Part shown: positions 9,350-17,762 of the stretch, one piece after another | How the letters are laid out: each line of letters begins with the position of its first letter | Position numbering within the stretch: position 1 is the stretch's first letter | Assembly (NCBI RefSeq): GCF_000153165.2 | Contig: NC_014472.1 | Span: 2,105,501 to 2,169,500, forward strand | Direction: 5' to 3' | Origin: Maribacter sp. HTCC2170 | Lineage (GTDB): Bacteria > Bacteroidota > Bacteroidia > Flavobacteriales > Flavobacteriaceae | DNA: 64,000 nt | Translations under genes and position numbers: made by a program | Notes under the pieces: model-generated | The model's database searches: none | What the model was told of the DNA's origin: nothing | The model's input: only the letters and a program-made list of their open reading frames with translations

Positions 9350-9819
9350 TTCAACTCCCAGATCTTATAATTCAGTATCGTGGCAAAACACACCCAAAGA
9401 ATATAGGGCAAAAGAAGCCATGCGGCGGTTTGGCTCACAATTTTGAACCATCTAAAGGTTAAGCATAGAAGTATCAAAAGACAGAGAATTACCATTAAGG
9501 CCCAAAAAGGTTCCTTTAAGCCAAAAAACACCATACTCCACGAAGCATTCAATAGCAATTGAAAGACAAAATGATATAAAGCTGTTTTTACCCAAAGGTG
9601 ATGAAAACCTTTTGCCCAAACAATTCCGGCCGAAATTCCCATTAAGATGTAGAGTATGGTCCAAACCGGAGCAAAGATCCAATTAGGAGGATTAAAACTT
9701 GGTTTGTTCAATGTAAAGAACCAATCATTTACCGAACTTTGGGTTGCGAAGCTGGATAAAAAGCCAATGACCAAACAAACGCTTACAGATATAACGATTT
9801 TTACTAGTTTCTTTTTCAA
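9346..9819 (-). CDS. tspO: TspO/MBR family tryptophan-rich sensory protein
   Basis: This 157-residue integral membrane protein has five predicted helices. It shows TspO hallmarks: SSVNDWFFTLNKPSFNPPNWIFAPVWTILY, LLNASWSMVFFGLKEP and WLLLPYILWVCFATILNYKIW. The family binds porphyrins and related ligands, and bacterial members affect tetrapyrrole or stress responses. The start used is TTG at 9819, because no in-frame ATG lies upstream before a stop and the next Met is deep inside the protein. It is convergent with DUF1697 and divergent from the mevalonate operon. Confidence 0.9.
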   Translation of the reverse strand: MKKKLVKIVISVSVCLVIGFLSSFATQSSVNDWFFTLNKPSFNPPNWIFAPVWTILYILMGISAGIVWAKGFHHLWVKTALYHFVFQLLLNASWSMVFFGLKEPFWALMVILCLLILLCLTFRWFKIVSQTAAWLLLPYILWVCFATILNYKIWELN

Positions 9820-9888
9820 AGGTTTGGTGATTATCTTTCTAAAGTAATGAATAAATACAATGAGAGGTATACTAAACCACTTAAAAAC

Positions 9889-9896
9889 TATCTTTG
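9889..9896 (+). promoter_or_regulatory. -7 box of the mvaD operon
   Basis: TATCTTTG is an exact Bacteroidota -7 element, 15 bp before the ATG at 9912. A TTG at 9894-9896 that could be read as an upstream start codon lies inside this promoter element. The mRNA leader would be only about 10 nt. Confidence 0.6.
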
Positions 9897-9911
9897 CAAA
9901 AATTCTGTTTA

Positions 9912-10994
9912 ATGACGATTAATGATTTTCTTCCAACTAAATATAGCCAACAGGTAGAAGAAGGTAAGGTAACTTATAAAGCGCCAAGTAATATTGCTTT
10001 AGTAAAATATTGGGGGAAAAAGGAAGACCAGATTCCTGCCAATCCATCAATCAGTTTTACATTGGATGCCTGTGCCACAACCACCACAATATCCTATTCA
10101 AAACTTAAGGAAGAAGCAAAATCATTCTCTTTTGAATTGCTTTTTGAAGGCAAATCCAAGGAAAGTTTTAAACCCAAAATCCGAACTTTTTTTGAGCGCA
10201 TTGCAAAGTATATGCCTTTTTTGAGGGACTATCATTTAAAAATTGTAACATCAAATTCTTTTCCGCACAGTAGTGGTATTGCATCTTCGGCAAGCGGAAT
10301 GTCCGCAATGGCATTGTGTCTCATGCATATTGAAAGTGAATTGAACCCAGAAATCGACAAAGAATACTTTAATAGAAAGGCATCATTCTTGGCCCGTTTG
10401 GGATCAGGTAGTGCTTGTCGTAGTATAGAGGGCGATTTAATCCAATGGGGAAGCCATGGGCCAACAAAAGGAAGTTCCGATTTATTTGCAATAAAATATC
10501 CATATAACGTTCATAACATATTTCAAAAATATCATGACACGATATTATTGGTAGATAAAGGTCAAAAGCAAGTAAGTAGTACGATAGGTCATGATTTAAT
10601 GCATGGTCACCCTTTTGCGGAACAGCGTTTTACCCAAGCCAACGACAATCTGTCAAAACTTAAGAATGTCTTTGCCTCAGGTGATTTAGTGGAGTTTATA
10701 AAAATTGTGGAGAGTGAGGCTCTGACACTTCACGCAATGATGATGGCAAGTATGCCCTATTTTATTTTAATGAAACCAAATACGCTCCAGATCATTAACA
10801 AAATCTGGGAGTTTAGGAAAACGTCCAATACCCATGTTTGTTTTACCCTAGATGCAGGTGCCAATGTTCATGTACTTTATCCAGAAAATGAGAAAGAGAC
10901 GGTTTACCAATTTATTAAGGATGAGTTGGTTGCATTTTGTGAAAACGGACAGTATATTTGCGACAGAATTGGTTTCGGGGCTAAAAAAGTGTAA
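9912..10994 (+). CDS. mvaD: Diphosphomevalonate decarboxylase
   Basis: This is a 360-residue GHMP-superfamily enzyme that makes isopentenyl diphosphate from mevalonate 5-diphosphate using ATP. KAPSNIALVKYWGKKEDQ and NPSISFTLD form the N-terminal substrate region. FPHSSGIASSASGMSAMAL is the phosphate-binding loop characteristic of MvaD, and GSGSACRSIEGD is also family-specific. I use ATG 9912 rather than the TTG six codons upstream, because that TTG is part of a promoter box. It leads an operon with a mevalonate-kinase-like gene and a prenyltransferase. Confidence 0.94.
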   Translation: MTINDFLPTKYSQQVEEGKVTYKAPSNIALVKYWGKKEDQIPANPSISFTLDACATTTTISYSKLKEEAKSFSFELLFEGKSKESFKPKIRTFFERIAKYMPFLRDYHLKIVTSNSFPHSSGIASSASGMSAMALCLMHIESELNPEIDKEYFNRKASFLARLGSGSACRSIEGDLIQWGSHGPTKGSSDLFAIKYPYNVHNIFQKYHDTILLVDKGQKQVSSTIGHDLMHGHPFAEQRFTQANDNLSKLKNVFASGDLVEFIKIVESEALTLHAMMMASMPYFILMKPNTLQIINKIWEFRKTSNTHVCFTLDAGANVHVLYPENEKETVYQFIKDELVAFCENGQYICDRIGFGAKKV

Positions 10995-11056
10995 CTTTTA
11001 ATCATAATTTGATGTTTAGAACGTTTCATTAACAGTTCTGAATCTTTAAAAAACCT

Positions 11057-11995
11057 ATGAAAGGACCTTTATTTTATTCTAAAATTTTACTTTTTGGTGA
11101 ATATGGCATCATTAAGGATTCTAAAGGACTCTCAATACCCTATAATTTTTATAAAGGAGCATTAAAAAAGGATGAAAACCTTTCTCAAGTGGCAAAAAAG
11201 TCGAATTCTTATTTACAGGATTTTGTTAGTTATTTAGAGGATTTAGAAGTTGAGGAGCCAAATCTGGTCTCTTTTGATTTTGACTCTTTAAAGAATGATG
11301 TAAATGCCGGAATGTACTTTGATAGTTCTATTCCCCAAGGTTACGGGGTGGGTAGTAGTGGAGCTCTAGTAGCAGCAATTTATGACAAGTATGCTCTTGA
11401 GAAAATTACGGTTTTAGAAAACCTTACCCGTGAAAAGCTATTGAAATTGAAATTCGTTTTTGGAAAAATGGAATCTTTTTTTCATGGTAAATCTTCAGGA
11501 CTTGATCCTTTGAACAGTTATTTGAGTTTACCCATTTTAATAAATTCACAGGACAATATTGAGTCAACAAGTATTCCTTCACAAAATATGGAGGGAAAAG
11601 GGGCTGTCTTCTTATTGGATAGTGGTTCGACTGGTGAAACTGCGCCTATGGTCCAATTGTTCATGGAAAAGATGAAACAGGAAGGTTTTAGACAAATGTT
11701 GAAGAACCAATTCATAAAGCATACCGATGCTTGTGTTGAAGATTTCATTAATGGAAATGTCAAATCTCTTTTTGGAAATCTAAAACAACTTTCCCATGTG
11801 GTTCTGGATAATTTTAAGCCCATGATACCAGCTAAGTTTCATCAACTATGGAAACAGGGTATCGAAACCAATGACTACTATCTAAAACTCTGCGGTTCTG
11901 GTGGAGGAGGTTATATTCTTGGGTTTACACAGGATATTGACAAGGCGAGGAATGTACTCAAGGAATATAATTTAGAAGTAGTTTATAACTTCTAG
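11057..11995 (+). CDS. GHMP kinase, probable mevalonate kinase
   Basis: This is a 312-residue GHMP kinase. Motifs in order: YSKILLFGEYGIIKDSKGLS (N-terminal motif 1), PQGYGVGSSGALVAAIYD (glycine/serine-rich ATP loop) and a C-terminal LKLCGSGGGGYILGF. SSGLDPLNSYLSLP is a conserved active-site segment. The gene follows mvaD by 62 bp and precedes a UbiA prenyltransferase, so the substrate is most likely mevalonate. A second GHMP kinase at 55862-56770 could provide the next phosphorylation. Which of the two acts on mevalonate and which on phosphomevalonate is not settled by sequence. Confidence 0.82.
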   Translation: MKGPLFYSKILLFGEYGIIKDSKGLSIPYNFYKGALKKDENLSQVAKKSNSYLQDFVSYLEDLEVEEPNLVSFDFDSLKNDVNAGMYFDSSIPQGYGVGSSGALVAAIYDKYALEKITVLENLTREKLLKLKFVFGKMESFFHGKSSGLDPLNSYLSLPILINSQDNIESTSIPSQNMEGKGAVFLLDSGSTGETAPMVQLFMEKMKQEGFRQMLKNQFIKHTDACVEDFINGNVKSLFGNLKQLSHVVLDNFKPMIPAKFHQLWKQGIETNDYYLKLCGSGGGGYILGFTQDIDKARNVLKEYNLEVVYNF

Positions 11996-12005
11996 AATTT
12001 CACAA

Positions 12006-12911
12006 ATGCTTAGCAGAAAGAACAAGCTCAAACTATTAAAGATATTGAGCCTATTTTCAATTGTTAGGGGTTACAATGTATTGATGATTGCCTTGGCCCA
12101 GTACTTGGCGTCAATTTATATTCTGGCACCTGATCTGCCTTTGAGAAAAGTAGTTCTTGATCTCAACTTGTTTTTTATAGTCCTATCCTCCACTTTGGTA
12201 ATTGCCAGTGGTTATATAATCAACAATTTTTACGATTCTGAAAAGGATTTGATAAACAAGCCCAGGAAAAGTATGTTGGATCGGTTGGTAAGCCAGCGAA
12301 CCAAGTTGTCTGCTTATTTTGTTCTTAATTTCCTAGCAGTTTTTTTTGCTAGTTATGTATCCTTTAGGGCAGTTTTCTTTTTCTCAGCATACATATTTGG
12401 TATTTGGTTCTATTCCCATAAACTGAAAAAAGTACCGTTTTTAGGTAATTTTATTTCAGCAACCTTGGCCATCGCTCCTTTCTTTGCGGTATTTGTGTAT
12501 TACAAGAATTTTGAAACGGTAATTTTTGTACATGCTATGTTCCTATTTCTTTTGATTTTAGCACGTGAAATGATTAAGGATTTGGAGAATATCGTGGGTG
12601 ATATGGCCCAAGATTACAAGACCATTCCGATATTGTATGGGGCAAACTTCTCTAAAATATGTATTACAATTTTAGTTGCTCTAACACTAATTCCCTCTAT
12701 ACTTCTAATCGAAAAATTTGATATTGGGTATATGAATTTCTATTTTATGGGAAGTATAGTATTACTCGTGGTTTTTCTTGTTTTGCTTTGGAGGTCAAAC
12801 GTCAAATTGCATTATGTAGGACTTCATAATATCCTGAAAATGATAATAATTTTGGGGGTTTTTAGTATTTTACTGATTAATGTCGATCTTGTTTTAAATC
12901 GAATCTTATAA
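12006..12911 (+). CDS. UbiA-family prenyltransferase (geranylgeranylglycerol-phosphate geranylgeranyltransferase-like)
   Basis: This 301-residue protein has about eight membrane helices. The two metal/diphosphate-binding motifs of UbiA enzymes are visible: NNFYDSEKDLINKP near residue 75 and DLENIVGDMAQDYKTIP near residue 195. Flavobacterial homologues are often named geranylgeranylglycerol-phosphate geranylgeranyltransferase, but the acceptor is not proven from sequence. Other UbiA members prenylate quinone, haem or sugar acceptors. Its position directly after mvaD and the mevalonate kinase links it to isoprenoid use. It overlaps the next gene by one base. Confidence 0.78.
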   Translation: MLSRKNKLKLLKILSLFSIVRGYNVLMIALAQYLASIYILAPDLPLRKVVLDLNLFFIVLSSTLVIASGYIINNFYDSEKDLINKPRKSMLDRLVSQRTKLSAYFVLNFLAVFFASYVSFRAVFFFSAYIFGIWFYSHKLKKVPFLGNFISATLAIAPFFAVFVYYKNFETVIFVHAMFLFLLILAREMIKDLENIVGDMAQDYKTIPILYGANFSKICITILVALTLIPSILLIEKFDIGYMNFYFMGSIVLLVVFLVLLWRSNVKLHYVGLHNILKMIIILGVFSILLINVDLVLNRIL

Positions 12912-13861
12912 TGGAAAATCTATTAAAAGTGGCACTGGCCCAAATTGCCCCAGTTTGGTTGAATAAATCGGCAACGATTGAAAAAATAGAATCGGCTATC
13001 AAAGAAGCGGCAAGTGAGAATGCAGATTTAATCGTTTTTGGCGAAGCACTACTACCGGGTTATCCTTTTTGGCTGGCTTTGACCAACGGTGCCGAGTGGG
13101 ATTCCAAGGTCAATAAAGAGCTGCATGCTCATTACGTTCGAAATTCCATTCAAGTTGAAGCAGGGGAATTAAATTCAATTTGTAAATTGGCAAGGGAGTA
13201 TAAAATCGCCATTTATTTAGGTATAATTGAGCGAGCCAAAGATCGTGGTGGCCATAGCATTTACTGTTCCTTAGTTTATATTGATGAAACTGGCAAAATT
13301 CAATCCGTACATCGAAAATTACAACCAACTTATGATGAACGTTTAACTTGGGCTCCTGGTGATGGCAACGGTCTACAAGTGCACGCCTTAAAACAATTTA
13401 CCATTGGCGGACTCAATTGTTGGGAAAATTGGATGCCTCTTCCAAGAACGGCCTTATATGGCTTAGGAGAGAATCTGCACATTGCAGTATGGCCGGGAAG
13501 TGAGCATAATACCAAGGATATTACTCGGTTTATTGCTAGAGAATCTCGAAGCTTTGTAATATCGGTTTCTTCTTTGATGAAAAAAGAAGATTTTCCATTG
13601 AATACACCCCATTTAAAAAGTATTCTAAAAAAAGCACCCGAGGTATTGGCGAATGGAGGTTCCTGTATTGCTGGTCCAGACGGAGAATGGTTGTTAGAAC
13701 CAGTTCTTGATGAAGAAGGTTTGATATACCATATATTGGATTTTAATCGTGTGTACGAGGAGCGTCAGAATTTTGACCCTGTTGGCCATTATTCAAGGCC
13801 CGATGTTACCAAACTTACCGTAAATAGAGAGCGACAATCCATTGTAAACTTTAAAGATTGA
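12911..13861 (+). CDS. Nitrilase-superfamily carbon-nitrogen hydrolase
   Basis: This 316-residue enzyme has the nitrilase triad: Glu45 in IVFGEALLPGYPFW, Lys near 136 in SVHRKLQPTYDERLTW and Cys near 170 in GGLNCWENWMPLPR. The CWENWMP form is typical of branch-1 nitrilases (nitrile to acid plus ammonia) rather than amidases. ESRSFVISVSSLM and GGSCIAGPDGEWL are further family segments. It is coupled to the prenyltransferase gene by a one-base overlap. No isoprenoid-related role for a nitrilase is known to me, so the linkage may only be transcriptional. Confidence 0.88.
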   Translation: MENLLKVALAQIAPVWLNKSATIEKIESAIKEAASENADLIVFGEALLPGYPFWLALTNGAEWDSKVNKELHAHYVRNSIQVEAGELNSICKLAREYKIAIYLGIIERAKDRGGHSIYCSLVYIDETGKIQSVHRKLQPTYDERLTWAPGDGNGLQVHALKQFTIGGLNCWENWMPLPRTALYGLGENLHIAVWPGSEHNTKDITRFIARESRSFVISVSSLMKKEDFPLNTPHLKSILKKAPEVLANGGSCIAGPDGEWLLEPVLDEEGLIYHILDFNRVYEERQNFDPVGHYSRPDVTKLTVNRERQSIVNFKD

Positions 13862-13902
13862 TTTTTATTACTCATTCCTTCAAGGGCGGGTTTTCAATTC
13901 AT

Positions 13903-13910
13903 TACATTTG
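13903..13910 (+). promoter_or_regulatory. -7 box of the pseudouridine synthase gene
   Basis: TACATTTG is an exact TAnnTTTG match, 17 bp before the ATG at 13928. No clear -33 TTG lies at 19 bp spacing. Confidence 0.5.
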
Positions 13911-13927
13911 CAAAAAATTACGAAACA

Positions 13928-14764
13928 ATGGGGAGGTCAGATTCTAACAAGGACAGAAAAGGAAATTCTAGAGGAAAATATAAAAAACAGGATTTTAAAA
14001 AAGGTAAAGCCCCTTTTAAAAAGAGAACTGAACCTCAAAAACCTTCAAATCCGGATTTGATTCGTTTGAACAAGTATGTGGCCAATTCTGGAGTCTGTTC
14101 ACGTAGAGATGCCGATATTTATATTTCCGCAGGAAATGTTACCGTGAATGGCAAGCCTATTACTGAAATGGGTTATAAGGTCAGGAAGACAGATGAGGTA
14201 AAATTTGATGGCAGGTTGCTGAACCCTGAAAAGAAAGAATATGTACTTCTAAATAAACCAAAGGATTTTTCCACTACAATTCGGGATGAACGTGGAAAAC
14301 GCAATGTTAATGGTTTAATATCCAGTGCATCCAATTCAAAACTATTGCCAGTTGATAAAATGGATAAGAATGCCACTGGCCTTCTTCTATTTACCAATGA
14401 TGGTGATTTAACCAGAAGACTGAAAAGTCCAAAGAACGGACTTCGTAAAATCTACCATGTAGTTTTAAACCGGGATTTGCGCAGTGCTGATCTAAAGAAA
14501 ATTCAAGAAGGGGTTGTGTTAGATGAAAAGCCGGTACGCGTACAGGAAGTAAGTTTTATAGACAATGCTCCAAAACGAGAGGTCGGAATAGAAATTTACA
14601 GTTCAAAAAATAAGGTTGTCGAGCGTATTTTTGAAGAACTGGAGTATGAAGTTGCCAAAATAGATAGAGTTTCTTACGCCGGACTTACCAAGAAAGATCT
14701 TCCTCGTGGTCATTGGCGTTTTTTGACTGAACAAGAGGTTATTAATTTGGGTATGATCCGTTAA
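13928..14764 (+). CDS. RluB/RsuA-like pseudouridine synthase
   Basis: This 278-residue RNA-modification enzyme starts with a basic, low-complexity tail of about 40 residues rich in Lys, Arg and Gly. An S4 RNA-binding domain follows (IRLNKYVANSGVCSRRDADIYI), then the catalytic domain. VDKMDKNATGLLLFTNDGDL contains the family catalytic Asp region, although the usual RLD is replaced by KMD. KIYHVVL and the C-terminal GLTKKDLPRGHWRFLTEQE are typical of the RsuA/RluB/RluE branch. The target would be rRNA, probably 23S, but the exact uridine cannot be read. Confidence 0.88.
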   Translation: MGRSDSNKDRKGNSRGKYKKQDFKKGKAPFKKRTEPQKPSNPDLIRLNKYVANSGVCSRRDADIYISAGNVTVNGKPITEMGYKVRKTDEVKFDGRLLNPEKKEYVLLNKPKDFSTTIRDERGKRNVNGLISSASNSKLLPVDKMDKNATGLLLFTNDGDLTRRLKSPKNGLRKIYHVVLNRDLRSADLKKIQEGVVLDEKPVRVQEVSFIDNAPKREVGIEIYSSKNKVVERIFEELEYEVAKIDRVSYAGLTKKDLPRGHWRFLTEQEVINLGMIR

Positions 14765-14778
14765 TCAATGTTGTTTGT

Positions 14779-16368
14779 TTAATGCTCAAATAATAACCAA
14801 TAGTTGGGGTCTAAAAGAACAGATGAGGGTTTCTCCACAGTTTTAAATTTAAAAATTTCATTTGCGGATTCTACATTGACTTTTTTTACTATCAACTCAT
14901 CGTCCTGAAGCAAACCAATTTCCAAAGGAAATTGAAAAACATGATGGTTTTGGATTTGATTTAGATTGATGATTACATCCCCTTTCCGATATTCCCAATT
15001 CCATTTTATTTCTGGATGCCCTTTGGTAAATAGCCATTGGTTAAAGAATTGACCTAAGTTTTTCCCTGATACTTCCTCCATAACCTGACGAAAATCTTTG
15101 GTCATGACATTTGAATCCCGATAGGTTTTATAGTAGTTTCTTATCCCTTTCCAAAAAACAGCATCACCCAATTCATGACGAAGCATATTCAAAACCCAAC
15201 CTCCTTTTTGATAGCTGTTTGGGCTCAAAACCTTCATGGGGTCTTCGATGGTTAAATCAACGATTGGTGATGGATTTTGTTTGTAATAGTCAATGACTTG
15301 TTTTCTATCTAATGCTAACTCGTCCTTGCGTTTCTCATTGCCATATATATGCTCTAAGTATAAGATTGAAAAATAAGTGGCAAAGCCTTCACTGAGCCAT
15401 ACATGGTTCCAATTGTTCTCGGTGGCCGAATTACCAAACCATTGATGGGCAATCTCATGGGCAATTAACCCTTCGACCGTATTCTTACCCGTGACCGAAT
15501 CTTCAAAATACGCGATGGTGCCAGCGTTTTCGAGACCGCCCCACTGTGTTTTAGCCTGCATATTTGCCAATTTGGCAAAAGGGTATGGACCAATATTTTC
15601 AATGAAATAATTAAGGACTTTTGAAGCCACGTTATAATCGGAAAAACCATCCAATCTATTTTCGGGATATACCCAAGCGGTAACGGGAATATCATGTACT
15701 ACATCCAATAATTTACTGGCAAATTTTGTAACTCCAATAGTTACCACTTTCATGGCAACAGGAGTATTTTCCTTGTAAGTGGTTATCTTAATGCCATTTC
15801 CTAGATTACTTTCCTCAATTTTCTTGCCGGTGGCAACAACATCGTAGTCTTCCGGCGCTGTAACCCTAAATTCTATTGATGCTTTATCGTATGGGTGGTC
15901 TATTGAAGGCAACCAATGCCTAGCCAAGTTGGGCCAATTATCCCCGAAAAAAGAACGACGGCCAAATTTTGTGGTATCTATTACCAGTCCTTTACGGGGA
16001 ACACCTTTGTAAACCACTTTAAATGTCCTGGATGATGTGTCATTGTTCGATAGAGGGATAACTATTTTGTTATTTAAATGCGTGTAATTCGTAATACTAT
16101 CCCCTTCATAAACTTGGGAAACAGACATCCCAAAATCACCTGATTTGCCGATTAGGTCCAATACAAATTTTTGTGTCGAGGATTTGAAATCAACATTGAT
16201 GATGGTTTCACCTTTTATTTCATTGCTCTCGTCGTTTAAGGTGAGGTTGAATATGTACCCTTTTATATCAACAGATTCTTGTTTTTGATATTGGTCTTGG
16301 GCGTATCCAATTGAAATAAAAAGAAATATGATATGACATAACTTATTTCCAAATAATTGATTCTTCAT
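14779..16368 (-). CDS. M1 family zinc metallopeptidase (secreted aminopeptidase)
   Basis: This is a 529-residue gluzincin. An N-terminal signal peptide ends near SIGYAQD. An aminopeptidase-N-like beta-sandwich precedes the catalytic domain. The exopeptidase motif is GGLENAGTIAYF, and the zinc site HEIAHQWFGNSATENNWNHV (near residues 305-325) is followed by WLSEGFATYF with the third zinc ligand Glu. The protein is shorter than full aminopeptidase N because it lacks the large C-terminal helical domain, which is common for Bacteroidota M1 proteins. It should act in the periplasm or outside the cell. It is in the same orientation as argH upstream but separated by 45 bp. Confidence 0.92.
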   Translation of the reverse strand: MKNQLFGNKLCHIIFLFISIGYAQDQYQKQESVDIKGYIFNLTLNDESNEIKGETIINVDFKSSTQKFVLDLIGKSGDFGMSVSQVYEGDSITNYTHLNNKIVIPLSNNDTSSRTFKVVYKGVPRKGLVIDTTKFGRRSFFGDNWPNLARHWLPSIDHPYDKASIEFRVTAPEDYDVVATGKKIEESNLGNGIKITTYKENTPVAMKVVTIGVTKFASKLLDVVHDIPVTAWVYPENRLDGFSDYNVASKVLNYFIENIGPYPFAKLANMQAKTQWGGLENAGTIAYFEDSVTGKNTVEGLIAHEIAHQWFGNSATENNWNHVWLSEGFATYFSILYLEHIYGNEKRKDELALDRKQVIDYYKQNPSPIVDLTIEDPMKVLSPNSYQKGGWVLNMLRHELGDAVFWKGIRNYYKTYRDSNVMTKDFRQVMEEVSGKNLGQFFNQWLFTKGHPEIKWNWEYRKGDVIINLNQIQNHHVFQFPLEIGLLQDDELIVKKVNVESANEIFKFKTVEKPSSVLLDPNYWLLFEH

Positions 16369-16412
16369 TTTACAATGTTTTACAAATAAAGATAAGTAAC
16401 TAAAGGCTATTC

Positions 16413-17687
16413 TTAACCTTTCATCTTCCTCCGAATCTCATCCAAACACAAATTGCCCAAACTACCTTCATGCGTATGGTTGATATCCCTTTTTGGGGTA
16501 AATGTACCTTCGTTGATTTCCATCCCCATTTTTTTATAGGCATCACGAAAAGGCATTCCGTTTTGTACGAGTTCATTCAAAGTATCCACACTAAAGAGGT
16601 AATCGTATTTAGGATCTTCTAAAATATTCGTATTCACTTTAGCTTCTTTTAAGCTAAATGTCAAAATTTCAATACATGCCTTTAAATCTTGAATCGCGGG
16701 AACAATTATCTCTTTTACCAATTGCAAATCTCTGTGATAGCCGCTCGGAAGATTATTGATAATCAAAGTGAGTTGACTGGGAACCGCCTGCAGTTTATTG
16801 CACTTTGCTCGAACCAGTTCAAAAACATCGGGATTCTTCTTGTGTGGCATTATACTGCTGCCAGTGGTCAATTCATCTGGGAAGGAAATAAAATCAAAGT
16901 TCTGGCTCATGTACAAACAAATATCCATGGCCATTTTAGACAGTGTTGATGCAATACTGCTCATTCCGAATGCAGTTGCTTTTTCCACTTTACCACGGCC
17001 CATTTGAGCAGCTACTACATTATATTTCATGGTTTCAAAGCCCATTTCTTTTGTTGTGAATGTCCTATCTATATTAAAAGAACTTCCATAACCGGCAGCA
17101 CTGCCCAGTGGGTTTTGGTCGGCTACTTTATAGGCTGCATCAATAAAATAAAGGTCGTCTATCAAACTTTCGGCATAGGCTGAAAACCAAAGTCCGAAAG
17201 AGGACGGCATGGCAATTTGTAAATGGGTGTAGCCTGGTAATAAAATATCTTTGTTCTTGTCTGCTAAATCCATCAAAAGATTGAATAGTTCAATCGTCTC
17301 ACTTTTTATTTCGGTCAGTTCATTTTTTAAATACAAATGCACCGCTACTAAAACTTGGTCATTTCTTGATCGAGCGGTATGTATTTTTTTTCCAGTGTCT
17401 CCCAATTTTTCAGTCAGGATAAACTCAATTTTTGAATGCATGTCTTCAAAGGAATCCTCGATGGTAAATGAACCTTCTTCGATTGTTTTGGTAATGTTGT
17501 TCAATTCATTGACCAATGCTTCAGTTTCTTCAGAAGTGAGCAATCCAATCTTCCCCAACATTTTGGCATGTGCCTTTGAGGCGATGACATCATATTTCGC
17601 TAATAATAAATCTAACTCGCGGTCGTTACCTACCGTGAAATGGTCTATTTTTTTATCTGTACTGAATCCTTTATCCCAGAGTTTCAT
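16413..17687 (-). CDS. argH: Argininosuccinate lyase
   Basis: This enzyme (424 residues from ATG 17687) splits argininosuccinate to arginine and fumarate, the last step of the pathway. It carries the fumarase/aspartase signature GSSIMPHKKNPDVFELVR, HTARSRNDQV and TGSS loops. The ATG at 17687 fits the family start MKLWDKGF. An in-frame TTG five codons upstream (17702) is less likely. It is the last gene of the arginine/proline operon and is preceded by a 75-bp gap holding a short direct repeat, the largest gap inside the operon. Confidence 0.96.
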   Translation of the reverse strand: MKLWDKGFSTDKKIDHFTVGNDRELDLLLAKYDVIASKAHAKMLGKIGLLTSEETEALVNELNNITKTIEEGSFTIEDSFEDMHSKIEFILTEKLGDTGKKIHTARSRNDQVLVAVHLYLKNELTEIKSETIELFNLLMDLADKNKDILLPGYTHLQIAMPSSFGLWFSAYAESLIDDLYFIDAAYKVADQNPLGSAAGYGSSFNIDRTFTTKEMGFETMKYNVVAAQMGRGKVEKATAFGMSSIASTLSKMAMDICLYMSQNFDFISFPDELTTGSSIMPHKKNPDVFELVRAKCNKLQAVPSQLTLIINNLPSGYHRDLQLVKEIIVPAIQDLKACIEILTFSLKEAKVNTNILEDPKYDYLFSVDTLNELVQNGMPFRDAYKKMGMEINEGTFTPKRDINHTHEGSLGNLCLDEIRRKMKG

Positions 17688-17693
17688 AGTGTC

Positions 17694-17719
17694 AAATTTC
17701 AAGTTGAAATTTCAAGTTC
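17694..17719. repeat. 13-bp tandem direct repeat in the argH/argE-like gap
   Basis: AAATTTCAAGTTG is followed directly by AAATTTCAAGTTC. The junction contains the perfect 12-bp palindrome TTGAAATTTCAA (17704-17715). It lies just upstream of the argH start. The role is unknown, and AT-rich chance similarity is possible. Confidence 0.5.
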
Positions 17720-17762
17720 AAATACAAAAGCCTTGAGTTTGTATTTGATTCTTGAGTTGAGT

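Noticed and set aside
9894-9911. Upstream TTG start for mvaD
   Set aside because: The TTG is part of a perfect -7 promoter box. ATG 9912 fits better.
17688-17702. Upstream TTG start for argH
   Set aside because: ATG 17687 gives the usual argininosuccinate lyase N-terminus, and the TTG falls in the repeat region.
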